Part shown: in pieces, positions 21,726 through 32,572 of the stretch
Layout of the letters: each line of letters starts with the position of its first letter
How positions within the stretch are numbered: position 1 is the first letter of the stretch
NCBI GenBank assembly: GCA_022225965.2
Contig: JAKJXP020000190.1
Coordinates: 1-37,099, forward strand
Length of the DNA: 37,099 bases
Reading direction: 5' to 3'
From: Diatrype stigma
Lineage: Eukaryota > Ascomycota > Sordariomycetes > Xylariales > Diatrypaceae
Notes under the pieces: model-generated
What the model was told of the DNA's origin: nothing
The model's input: the letters and a program-made list of their open reading frames with translations, nothing else
Database searches by the model: none
Position numbers and translations under genes: made by a program

Positions 21726-24179
21726 TTACCCCGTTGTCGCCGAGCTCCCACCTCCCGAGATAGAAGTTACCAGCCCAGGCTGCTTACTGCCTGACCCAGC
21801 GGCAGCAGAAGGCTCTCCTCCGGATCCTTCTCCCCCCTCGTGAGTGATCACCGCTTCCTCTCGGCTTCCAGCCCCTGAACTCTGCTGCGGCGTGCCCTGC
21901 TGGGCACCAGGCTCCGGCACCAGACCGTACCACGCCACGACGGCAACGCCGAGGATGCCGCTCAGACAGCTGAAGGCGAGGGCGACCTTACCGCGAGGTG
22001 TGAATCTGAAGTGGGTAAAATTACGATGTTAGCAAAACCTTCCCTACAATACAAAGCTACCTGCTTTACCAATCCAGCACCCTATCTGTCTGGCTGTCTG
22101 CCTATGCACCCCCACATTTCAACTTCGCGGGGTGAAGAACGACTACATTGAGGGATGTCGATCCTGATTGCTGCAGGTACGCAGGGCAGAGATCTGGAAG
22201 CGTAGGCAGGTAGGCACTACGATAATGACGGAGAACAGACTAAGAAAGAAAAGGAGTAAAATCTAGCAAACTCACCCATCAGGCAGCGGCTCCGGCGCGC
22301 GATTCTCCCCCGTCAAATCCAGGAAGTCAGCCACGTTGCCCGCAGCATTACCCTCGACCGGCGTGCCCGCGGCGGCGCAAGCGGCGAGGTGATCGGCGGG
22401 CAGCGGGTCGGCGCTGTACTGGTCCCTCAGGGCGTCCGGGGCCTCGACGAAGGTGGCGATGAGGCCCGAGGCCACGTGCCACTCGATGTGGCAGTGGAAG
22501 AGCCAGACGCCCGGGTTGTCGGCGCGGAAGCGCAGCACCACGTTGCCGTCGGGGTACAGCACCAGCGTGTCGCGGCGCATCGGCGTCTGCGGAAAATCCG
22601 CCTCGGTCATCGCGTCGCCTCCGACGTCGGCGAACGTCCCGGCCTCCTCCTCGGACCGGTAGATCGCTTGGAAGTGGTGCCCGTGCAGGTGGAAGGGGTG
22701 GCGGCCCGAGTCCAGGTTGTTGACGACGATCTGGACGACCTCGTTTTGCGCGAGCACGAAGGCGTTGGTGTAGGACCCGTAGATGGACGGGTTGCCGGCG
22801 TCTTGCGCGTCGGACGCCGATAGCGCCGTGTACAGAGAGGGCACCTTGGGCGCGACGTACGAGATGTTGTTGAAGAAGGCGTAGTTGGCCCCGTCGCCGA
22901 GGTTGTCCATGATCACGTCCAGCTCGATGGTCCGGTCTGGTGGCGGCAGGAGCGTCTGCCTGTCGAACGGCACCAGCGTCATGTCGTCGAACGGGTCGAA
23001 ATCGCCGTCAACTATGGCCGCATCCGGGAGAGAGTTGGCTTCGTCGTACACGAGCCAGCCCGTGGTGTTGTAGTTCAGATCTTCTGGGAGCGTATCGAAT
23101 AAGGTCTATAAACACTGTCATGAGCGAAGAGTTCCTTACATAATTAAAGGGGAGGGGGGAAGTAAAGTAAAAGCGCACGTACCGTATCCATACTAGCAAC
23201 GAAAGCGTAGTTGGCATCCGTTTCGTTCTTGGCGGTCAGCAGGAAGCTGCAGCGCTGGGCGGCGGACAGGTAGATCATGTCGGCGACGGCGGGCTCGGTG
23301 TAGACGCCGTCGACCTCGACAATGGACATGTTGTGGCCCTCGAACCAGATGTACTGGCCGGCGAACGCGCCCATGTTGACCATGCGGACGAGATAGGTGC
23401 GGCCGGGCTGCACGGGCACCTGCAGACCCTGGGTGTCGTTGAACAGCGCCGCGTCCGGCACGGGCTCAGCCCCCGTCGGGTTCGATTTGCTGATGAAGCC
23501 CGGCAGCAGGTCCGCCATCTGGTCGTGGTACCAGTCCGACACCGTCAGCACCACCTCCTCGTCGTACATGTCGAGGAAGGGGGACTCCGGGTCGTGAATG
23601 ATCAGCGGGCCCCGCAGCCCGTCGGGATACTGCCCGTGCGTGTGCGAGTGGTACCAGTACGTCCCGTGCTGATTTATCTATACCAGCAACGTCAATGTCG
23701 ATGTTATTGTTAGGGGGTTGTACTCATCTCGACATGATCTATAAAGGGGGAAACAGGAAGTAAATAATAAGAACCCCACCGCACACACACACTAACACAC
23801 ACACACACACACTTACGGTAAAGTTATAGGTAAAGCTCGCCCCGGGCACGATGTCGCACTGGGTGACGCCGACGGGGCCGTCCATGTGCGTGGACCCATT
23901 CATGAACAGGCCGTGGAAGTGCAGGGACGTGGACTGGTTGCCCAGCTGGTTCGTGACGCGGACGACGACGTTGTCGCCCACGTCGGCCACGATGGGCGGC
24001 AGCGGCCACTGCCCGTTGATGCCGATGGTTGGGCGGTTGAAGGCCCCGTCCGGGTTCGCCGTCGTCCACGTCACGTTGAAGTCGTAGCTCCTCGTCGTCG
24101 CTGCCTCGACGCCCGGGACCGTGACCGTGACGGCGCCGAGGAGCAGCACGGCAACGCGCATGGTGGCTTGCAACAGCAT
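21726..24179 (-). CDS. FET3: Fet3-type plasma-membrane multicopper ferroxidase
   Basis: Four exons on the minus strand, 24179..23817, 23677..23183, 23105..22276 and 22005..21726, give 655 aa in consistent phase. It oxidises Fe(II) to Fe(III) for its permease partner at the cell surface. A signal peptide covers about residues 1-26. Copper ligands appear as LHFHG (87-89), WYHSH (131-133), HPFHLHGH (423-429) and HCHIEWH (490-496). One transmembrane helix at about 569-591, preceded by GFTPRG as in yeast Fet3, anchors it. A short Gly/Ser/Glu-rich tail follows. Iron-site residues equivalent to yeast Asp283, Tyr354 and Asp409 are present ([27 protein letters not shown]). The Glu185 position carries Asp (SDWYHD). 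Together with the divergent FTR1 gene this identifies a ferroxidase rather than a laccase. Intron 1 contains a CA/GT microsatellite. Confidence 0.95.
23782..23812. repeat. CA/GT microsatellite in FET3 intron 1
   Basis: Two runs of CA dinucleotides (23782..23792 and 23795..23812) are interrupted by a TA step. On the FET3 sense strand they form a GT-rich run starting right behind the splice donor GTAAGT at 23816. Length variation between strains is expected. Confidence 0.9.
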
Positions 24180-24842
24180 CGCTGTGAAGAAAAGTCTTGT
24201 CTGCTGCCTGCTTGTCTTTCGTTGTCTAGGTATCCTGTCCCGTCTGTGCCCACGGACGGGAAAACAGTTCAAGTGATAACTCAGCTACACGATCGGAGTT
24301 TTACGTCCCCTTCTTCTTGTTGTGGTTTTCTACGGACAGAAGAAAAGAGCAGAGGTTCTACTCTATACCCACCCAGTACAATATGTAACTAGACTAGACT
24401 TGTAACACATGCTTGGTTCATTGTATTCTCTGACGAGAACCGGTGGCCCCCATCGATGCCCACCTAGTTACCTACTCACTTGCCCAATTAGAGACCCCGG
24501 ACGAATAACCGAAACCGGGATGTCCTCCCTCTGGGTTACTACCTACCTGTGTACGCCCTTACTAGTTATGATATGAGAGACTGCTAGGACACATCCATAG
24601 AAGGGTGACCGATCATCGCTCAATCGCGTGGATGCGGAGTGAGTCCTGGTCCTTGTCTTGTCGCAGGTTGGACATGGATGGGCATGAGTGTGCATGGGAT
24701 GTTTTCGAATACCGGCAGATTATCTTATCAATCAGTCTGTGGCCAGTTCGTTAGATAATAGCCAGAACCCACTAAGCAGGGATAGCGATGGCTTGGCTTG
24801 AAAACAAATACCCTAGCTTCGTCTCATTCATGTGCCATTTCT

Positions 24843-24852
24843 TTATCTGATC
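24843..24852 (-). promoter_or_regulatory. Iron-responsive GATA-factor site (SreA/Urbs1-type), copy 1
   Basis: The minus strand reads GATCAGATAA, which includes the consensus ATCWGATAA of iron-repressive GATA factors. The plus-strand 13-mer TTATCTGATCCGA is repeated exactly at 26172. It lies about 660 nt upstream of FET3. Confidence 0.65.
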
Positions 24853-25248
24853 CGACTAAAGTGGAGAAAGAAGAGCCGGGCGTCGGTGAGCGAGGAGTCG
24901 AGGGGCTGGAGGGAAGCGAACGAAACGTAATTGTTCGAAATGGGCGTGGCTCTGGACCGTCGACTAGAAGAAATGGCGTACCTGTAGACTGAAAATAAAC
25001 ATGCGTCGACTGAGACTAGTCACCGAGCTGAGAATACGGCTGAACCGTAAAGTCTGGAAGCTAATATGAACGAACATTCGATCGTGATACTCGAACACAG
25101 GTAACTCTGTGACATCCCTCAAGCAAGTACCTACATAGGTTTAACTAAGGCGATCATTTACATATAAGTGGATGCTGTCAGGGGTGCCTGCAAGTGATTG
25201 GCAAATTCTGACGGTAAGCATTGTTCCCGACTGCAACATCTCAACGCT

Positions 25249-25258
25249 GATCAGATAA
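25249..25258 (+). promoter_or_regulatory. Iron-responsive GATA-factor site (SreA/Urbs1-type), copy 2
   Basis: The plus strand reads GATCAGATAA inside CTGATCAGATAATTAG. It lies roughly midway between FET3 and FTR1. Confidence 0.65.
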
Positions 25259-26170
25259 TTAGGTAGTGCCTAGCTAGGGCAGATAGGTATAGACCTAAGG
25301 TAGGTTACCATGAGCGCGGGTATCCGGTGGTCTCATAGGTTACCTTAGATAGTCAGTCAGTCGTACGAGCGAGCACGATGCAGAAGGCGCCGCCATCTCC
25401 ACATCGCTTCACTATGATTTTCAGCTCGCTTCTGATTTACAAAACCAGCCAAGGACACCCTCTGTTTTGAACATCCAGACATTGTCGTGAGATATACTAG
25501 TTCGCTAGTGAGTGAAAGCCCTGTCTGTCATTTGTTGGCAAACCGGACTCTGGAGACCAGCCACCCACCCGAGCGAGCCCACTTTCTTCCCAATTCTCGA
25601 CGCCGTAGTGACAACAAATGGAGAAGCTCCTTGGCTCCTTGTTTAGCCGATCTTTTGCGGTGGGGTTTGTAAATGTCGGTACTAAAAAGCTTGAGGAAGC
25701 TTGACGGTTCACCAAGCAGGGGGGCCCCGGGATCCGTTCCGCTTGAAGATGGGGTCGTCTGCAGTGCGACACGCTGTAATTAATGGGAGCTCACAAACAA
25801 AACGTCCTGCAGACATTGGTTAGACTCGATTGTTAGTTGCTCCGTATCGGCCGGATATGAAAAGATTGGGTCAGAAGAAGAAAAAACGTCCGATGGTGTG
25901 TCTTATACCACATGGCAGGGTTGAGTACGACACAATACTGGTGAGTCGAGCATGGCATCGTTGGCTACCTCCTCACTGTTTCATGTATGACATCCATGTA
26001 ATAGCTATTACTTACTACATATTTCCGCAATCGGCAACACCAGGTCTGCCGTGCCATATGTGAGTAAGTACGTCTCACTCACCTATTGTCGCACCCTGGG
26101 CCTTAGCCTAAGACCGCATATCCCCCGGATGTATTGTTTGGTCCCACTTCAGAGACTTAATCAGATCATT

Positions 26171-26197
26171 CTTATCTGATCCGATTGATCAGATAAA
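26171..26197 (+). promoter_or_regulatory. Inverted pair of iron-responsive GATA-factor sites before FTR1
   Basis: TTATCTGAT (26172..26180) and ATCAGATAA (26188..26196) face each other across seven bases, 113 to 137 nt upstream of the FTR1 ATG. Both extend to GATCAGATAA on their own strand. A third near match, ATCAGATCA, lies just upstream at about 26160. Paired sites near the core promoter fit repression by an iron-sensing GATA factor. Confidence 0.75.
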
Positions 26198-26308
26198 CAT
26201 ACTCCAGCCCCTTCTCCCGTCCCGTTTCTTCCAACTGCACCTCACTTCGGCGGGTGCGCATATACTATATACGTGGTAAACAGGGCAAAAAGCCTTGCTT
26301 GTGTAGTC

Positions 26309-27791
26309 ATGTCGACCGCCGAGAAGGTCTTCGCTGTCCCCGTCTTTCTCGTCGTCTTTCGCGAGACTATCGAAACCGTCATCATCGTCTCGGTGCTGCT
26401 AGCCTTCTTGAAGCAGACCCTCGACGGACCGAATAGAGATGTCAAGGTATACAAGACCCTCGTCAAGCAGGTAAGTTCTCTATTTTAGCTGGTCTACCAG
26501 CAAACCAGTCGTCGCATCATAACCCGTGAAGCAATTCTAATATGAGACCCATTGGCTAGGTATGGTGGGGAGTTGGTCTCGGCTTCTTCATCTGCCTCGT
26601 GATCGGAGCCGGCGTCATCGCGGCCTTCTACACCCTGGGGAGCAACGTGTGGGAGTCCAACGAGTACAACTACGAGGGCGCCTTCGCCCTCGTCGCCTCC
26701 GTCATCATCAGCGTCGTCGGAGCCGCTCTCCTCCGCGTCGGGAAGATGCAGGAGAAGTGGAGGGTGAAGCTGGCCAAGGCGCTCGAAGCGCCCCTGAAGA
26801 CGGGCAGTAGCCGGAGCGCACGGATGAAGCGCTTCGCGGAGAGATACGCGATGTTCATCCTGCCCTTCGTCACGGTGCTGCGCGAAGGTGTCGAGGCGGT
26901 CGTCTTCGTGGCCGGCGTCTCCTTCTCTGCTCCGGCCACGGCTTTTCCGCTTCCGGTGGTGCTTGGTTTAGCCGTGGGCAGTGCCATAGGGTATATCCTA
27001 TACAAGTATGTAGAACATCATGTGTCTCGGCAACTCAACGCTGAACCTCGCTAATCGTCTAACTATAGGGGAGGGAGTTCCACCAAGCTGCAATACTTCT
27101 TGATAGCTTCGACTTGCTTGCTATACCTGGTTGCCGCCGGGTTGTTCTCGCGCGCAGTGTGGTATTTTGAAGCGCAGAAATGGAACAACATCGTGGGTGG
27201 TGACGCCGCAGAGTAAGTCCTAGGAATCCCCTATAATCTGCGTCTCATGGGAAGACCTATGGGGTGCCTTCTATAGCTTGCGGGTTTTGGAAATACTTCC
27301 ATGTGATGCGATGGTAATATTCCGTATGCTGGGTTGATTGCTAACCTCGGTTGCTGCAGACTGGGAGACGGACCAGGCTCATATGACATTGGAAAGAGTG
27401 TCTGGCATGTTAACGTAAGTTCGAGTTACTGTAAAGGCGATTAAGGAGTTAGTGTTAACACTTTCTCTAGTGTTGCAGCCCGGAGTTGAACGGAGGCGGT
27501 GGTTGGGGCATCTTCAACGCCATCCTCGGATGGACCAATTCAGCTACATACGGTTCGGTCATCTCATACAACGTATACTGGATCGTCATCATGTTTTCCT
27601 TCTTCGCGATGAGGTACCGCGAGGTAAAGGGCCACTGGCCACTGCAGAAAGGAAAGAAGGACTCGGCGGAGCCGACCAATCACCAAGATCCGTCCGAAGA
27701 TATCGCAGACGCCCATGATGCTCGCCCCGCAGCCTCTGTCACAGACGAGACGAATCTAGTCGTGCCAGCGGACACAAGTAGCAACAAGTAG
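26309..27791 (+). CDS. FTR1: High-affinity iron permease Ftr1
   Basis: Five exons, 26309..26470, 26560..27005, 27069..27212, 27360..27414 and 27471..27791, give 375 aa with phases consistent throughout. It is a multi-pass plasma-membrane channel that takes Fe(III) made by the Fet3 ferroxidase. Both iron-binding REXXE motifs are present: RETIE at 18-22 and REGVE at 162-166, each within a hydrophobic helix. Other family signatures are [16 protein letters not shown], the [24 protein letters not shown] helix pair, GGDAAE and [19 protein letters not shown]. The cytosolic tail (about residues 305-375) is hydrophilic and charged. The length matches other Ftr1 proteins. The divergent ferroxidase and the GATA sites point to joint repression by iron. 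Confidence 0.96.
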
Positions 27792-28866
27792 CCGGTCCGA
27801 CAATACCGCACATGCAGCGACGTGACCGACTAAGCAACCTACTCTAACAGGATCGGGGACGGAAAACGTTACCGAGCAGAGGGTGCAGCCGAGGTTGGGG
27901 TCCGTAAAGTACAACGAGCCCACTGGGATCGAAAAGGAATACCTATGCAAAAGGGGTATGGCCAAGCCGATGGTAGTTGGAGAGAGGACAATATTCTCAG
28001 AGATAGGTGTGCGTATCATCGTATATGTGACAATGAGATGAAACATACAACCAAGAAGTCCGACGTCCGTTACATCTCTTGTCAATCCGTCTTGAATGCT
28101 GAGATTATAGATAGCACTGCCGTTGCTCCATTAGACCGGCTTCACGGCGACGCGTTTCGCCTGGAGCCTATGCCCATGCAATCAACATGGGAGACGTTGT
28201 TGAACACGGGATAACAAGTCGTACGCGGGAAGAAAGAATATAATACAATTCGGTCGTTTGGCCTTGAGCATCGAAAACTACATGTACCTCTCCCGACCCA
28301 TAACTATCATGGATGTATAACTGGGGAAAGAACCCGCCAGGCTCATTATTAATAATATGGGACGGAGTATCTACCTAAAGTATGACATCAGCTTCTCCCA
28401 TTCCAAGATAGCCTCTAGTTAGTTGAAAAGGTATCCTGGAAGTAAGCACGTAATGTAGGTACATGTCATTCTCGAACGGTTGTATCGCAATGATATTCAG
28501 GTTTTCTACCAATTAGATATCTTGAATAGTCGTGCATCTTCGCTATCCCAACGCCCAGACATAGAAAATATTGCCCCCTGCTAACCCCACACATGCCATA
28601 ACCTAACTAGAGCTCATGATCTAACTAAGACAATAGCCACTGTAGCTTTAGCACTTCGTACAATACAAGCACTGACAACTACAGCACGTTTTGCCTTCTC
28701 AGGGGCTTTACTTTACATTGGATCAATGAATTATTGACTCACTCGCCTACATCTGGACTCACCGCATCTCACCTTGAAAACCTTAACAGCGATCACGATT
28801 CCGAGCTGATGCCCACCTCTATCCGTCAGTTCAAGGTATTGCCTCACACCGGCGACAGACCGCAAC
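27792..28866. other. Intergenic region between FTR1 and the BTB gene, no gene seen
   Basis: About 1.1 kb that should include the FTR1 3' UTR and the promoter of the gene at 28867. The frame at 27945-28214 has no recognisable domain and overlaps a frame on the other strand. Confidence 0.5.
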
Positions 28867-31308
28867 ATGGTAGACGGCGCCTCCTCCACCCCAGGCTCCG
28901 AGGCCGCAGCGGCAACGCCGGCACCATCAGTATCGGAACCGCCACCGCCGCCACACCATGAAGGCGGCACCAATGCCGCTAGCAGCACGCAGCCGCCCGT
29001 GATCCTCATAGATCCCGCGGGCGACCTCCTGCTAGACGTCACATTCGAGACGTCCAAAAGCGCGCTCAAGGCAGCCAAAGCGGCAGCTCTTCGCAAGACA
29101 ACATCAGCAAGTCTTAGCCATGGCGCTACCGCCTCACCGCATCTGCATCTACACGGCCGGGCCGGAATCGTCCGCCTCTTCTTCCGCGTCTCCCGGACCC
29201 AGCTCCGGGCCCACTCGCGGTACTTCGCCAAGCTGCTGGACGTGGACGCGACCCAGTTCCAGGAGGCGCGGGACGTGGCGGCGGCGCTGGCGCGGCTCGC
29301 GGCGCGGGGCGTCGACCCGGCGGCCGCCGCCGCGGACGACTTGGACCTGCCGCGGGTGGCGATCGTCGACGATGACGAGGCGACGCGCTATGCGGGCCGC
29401 GAGAGCGTGTTTGCGGATCTGTTGCGGATACTGCATGGGAACGAGATCGCGGCTTTTGCTGCGGTTAGTGGCGGTGGTAGTGGTGGTGGCGGTAAGGATG
29501 GAGATGGGGATGAGAAAGAGGGGGGTGGGAAAGGGGACGGCGGGAAAGGTGAGGGGGTGGGGAGCCGGAACGAAAAGGTGGGGGGTGCTCAGAAAAAGAA
29601 AAAGTGCCCGACTAACACGGCTACTACCGCTGTAACGGATGCGAGTCCTACCAAGACTACCAAGACTACCAAAGTCACTAACGGCGGCAAAGGGGGGGCA
29701 CTGAATAGTCCGCGTCAGAAGCAGCAGCAGCAGGGGGAGCTTCAACGGCAGCGGCAGCAAAAGAAGAGGCAATCTCAGCAGAAACCAGCAGCCGTCCCAA
29801 TACCGACAGTGGGCCTACCCTATACCGTTACTCTAGCGGTACTCGCGGATCGCTTCGACTGCACGACGACGGTATCGCGGTGGCTGACGAGCGCGGGCCC
29901 GGCGAGGGTGAAGTGGCCCGTCACCAGCCACTCCCCTCTGGCCACCGGTACCACGACCACCACTCGGACACCGGCGGCAGGGGCAGCATCATCTTCGACG
30001 ACAACGAGAGACGGAGGGGATTCGATGGCGATAGCACCGGGCATGAGCCGCGCCACCGAGGAGGTGCTGCGGCAGAAGATCCTGGTCGCGTGGCTGCTGG
30101 ACCAGCCGGTGCGGTTCCAGAACGCGACCCGCGAGCTCATCATGAACGGGTCGTGTCGGTGGAGTCCGTTTTTCGGCGTCGACGGGGAGGATGAGGGGGC
30201 AGAGGGCGAGGATGGGGACGAGGCGATGGGGACGAGCTGGTGGTATTTGCCGGATGGACTTGAGCGTAAGTTCTTTCTTTCTTTCTCTTTTCCTTATCCT
30301 TTGGTTTCAGATATATATACCCAGCAATATCACCCATTTTAACGCGTGTCGTTTGTCACCATTTGCTTGGTTTGATTTCTTCACGTTTTATTATTCTTAT
30401 ACTACTACATACCCCCACCACCACCCCCTATTTTCCTACCCCCCTTAAGAACGCACTCAGCCCTTCCACCCACCCACCCTCTTTACAACTTTCCAGAAAT
30501 GCAAAATGCTCAACCCACAAAACGAAAAACAGAAGAACTTCAATACAGGCGACACTGCATCCTCAACACAATCGGGTCGATCCAGCAGCACTTCCTGCGT
30601 CTATACTCCACCACCACCACAACACCACGCGCTCCCAGCACCCCCAGCACCACCACCCCGCCTCTCTCCCGCGGCATCGGCCTCGTAATCAGCAGCGCCC
30701 GCCCGCAGCGTCCCAAGCGGCAGCAGTGCCAGCTGGGCTACGACTCCAGCGCGGCGTGCGACTCGTACCAGCTGGGCGAGATGGTCAAGTTCCTCTTGTC
30801 GCGCGGCCTGCTGGCTTTCGCCGACTGCAGCCCGAGCTCGCTCGAGACCCTGCCCGACGCCGCCCGCTGGCCCGTCGACGCCCTGCTCGCCGCCCTCCGC
30901 CAGTGCCCCGCCTACCAGGTCGACAAGCACCACGCCAACTGCGGCCTGCGCACCCGCCTGCTGCCCATCCTCGACTTCGTCCGCGGCCTGCTGTCCGCCG
31001 GGTCCGTCCCCGTCTCCTGCGCCGCCTGGCGCCGGGATCGCGCCGCGGCTGCTTGGATGCCGTCGGATGGCGGTGGCAGCGGTGGTGGGGGTCTGGATGG
31101 TAATGGCGCTGCGCGCTGGCAGGGGGTCGCCCCCCACGCTGTCGATGACGCTGGTGCCGGCGCAGACGGTGCCGGGCCAAGGCAGTTCCGCTTTACGCGG
31201 TCGCTGCTCAGCGACCAGAGGCTGAGGTTCGAGAACGCCCTGGGCGCGGATAAGTTCGCGCGGGATGTTTTCACGGCGTCGAGCTGGGACTGGACCGCAG
31301 AGGACTAG
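28867..31308 (+). CDS. BTB/POZ-like domain protein with long low-complexity linker
   Basis: Two exons, 28867..30265 and 30533..31308, give 724 aa; an alternative acceptor at 30497 keeps phase and adds 12 residues. Residues about 45-195 look like a fungal BTB/POZ fold (VILIDPAGDLLLDVTFE, FRVSRTQLRAHSRYFAKLL, ESVFADLLRILHGN). They are interrupted by inserts. A Gly/Lys-rich then Gln/Arg-rich linker follows (about 200-315). The C-terminal half resembles the helical region that follows BTB in ascomycete proteins of unknown function: YTVTLAVLADRFDC, LLDQPVRFQNATRELI, then YRRHCILNTIGSIQQHFL and YQLGEMVKFLLSRGLL. BTB proteins often act as adaptors for Cul3 ligases or transcription complexes, but no partner can be inferred here. 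The ATG has A at -3. Confidence 0.8.
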
Positions 31309-31750
31309 GAAGGAAGATGATGATGACTATATACGGTGGCTTCTACCTAGCTCAGTTCGCGAATATGTGCAGGCAGGGCACTATTGGATATGCATAATAT
31401 ACCAATTCATATGCGGCTATGAAACTTTTGGGTATAGTTGATGTTTGGTAGCTGATATAAGAAAGAGCACAGAAAAGCAGACATGTAAGAACGCCATCGG
31501 CTATCTAGTTTGTATATATCCATCAATTCTCATACTAAACGCCCGATGGTTATTGGCGTCGATGATGGGTGTGGTCGGTTTGAGACTCACAGTGCAACCC
31601 GGAAAAACCAAACAAGAGAAACGTTGTAAACAACTATATTCCCAGACCATGTGAAACCAATCGGCGCCCCAACGCCATTGTAGTCAAATGTTTCGACAAA
31701 CATACGCAACAAGCGCAAAACCCCGTGCAGTCCACAGACGACAGTTCGAA
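31309..31750. other. Convergent intergenic region, no gene seen
   Basis: About 440 bases between the 3' ends of the BTB gene (+) and VPS24 (-). Only untranslated tails are expected; nothing else is recognisable. Confidence 0.5.
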
Positions 31751-32572
31751 TCAGCTCCTCAGTGCTTCCAACCTGTTCCGCATCTGATCCATCATAGCCT
31801 CCTGGTCTTCCTCCTCCTCCTCTTCCTCCGCCGGCGCAGCAGCGGCAGCGCTCGGCTCCTGCGCAACGGGGGCATTCGGCATCCCGCCGGCCTTCTCGAC
31901 GCGGCCCTTCAGGATCTCGCCGAGGACCTTATCGACCTCGCCCTCGGCCAGGACGTCCTCGTCCTCGAAGCCCAACTCGGCGTCGTCGACGGGCAGGCTC
32001 TCGCCGATCATCTCCTCGATGACGCCGGCCTTCATCAGCTCCATGCCGAGCTCCTGCATGGTGCCGGCCAGCTGCGGCAGGCGCACGAGCGAGTTGACGT
32101 CCTTCATGATGCCGACGCTGGCCCGGATCGACCCCTCGATCTTGCGCACCGCGAACGCCTCGTTCACCTGCATCTGCACGCTGGCCAGCTGCGCCTTGGA
32201 CGTCACGAGCCGCGCCGCCGTGCGCCGCGTCCGCACCAGCTCCCGCGCGAAGTCGCGCGCCTCCCGCGACGCCTGCGCCCGCCGCGACGGGTCCCGGCCC
32301 GCCCGCCGGTCTGCCGCCACGATCAGGTTGCGCGTTTTCGCCTCGACGCCCCGCACCTGCGCGATGTCGCGGTCGAGCTTGCGGATGTTGGATCGGATCA
32401 GGGCGTTACATTTTCGCATCTGTTTGTTTATAAGGGTTGTTAGTTGGCATCATGAGTGGGTGAGTGAGTGGCTGGCTGGCTGGCTGAGTAGGATCCGCTA
32501 GGGGAGAGTGGGAGATGTTCGTACTTGGGCATTGGGGTCTGGCTTGACGAAGAGAGCCTTGAGACCCTCCAT
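31751..32572 (-). CDS. VPS24: ESCRT-III subunit Vps24/CHMP3
   Basis: Two exons on the minus strand, 32572..32525 and 32419..31751, give 238 aa in phase. The ORF's own first Met (32419) is internal; the short first exon supplies MEGLKALFVKPDPNAQ, matching the N-terminus of Vps24. It polymerises with Snf7/Vps20/Vps2 on endosomes to form multivesicular bodies. The basic helical core includes IRSNIRKLDRDIAQVRGVE and RTAARLVTSKAQLASVQMQ, and the family signature DVNSLVRLPQLAGTMQELG. A poly-Glu stretch precedes a C-terminal MIT-interacting motif (MMDQMRNRLEAL) that would bind Vps4. The intron carries GGCT repeats. ATG context has A at -3. Confidence 0.95.

Larger units (their letters stand above)
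24180..26308. promoter_or_regulatory. Shared divergent FET3-FTR1 promoter region
   Basis: 2.1 kb separate the two start codons and no coding exon is recognisable. The region carries four exact GATCAGATAA words (listed separately) plus looser GATA cores, for example at 24720-24730 and 24751-24755. Such a shared region is typical for co-regulated ferroxidase/permease pairs in fungi. Confidence 0.75.
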
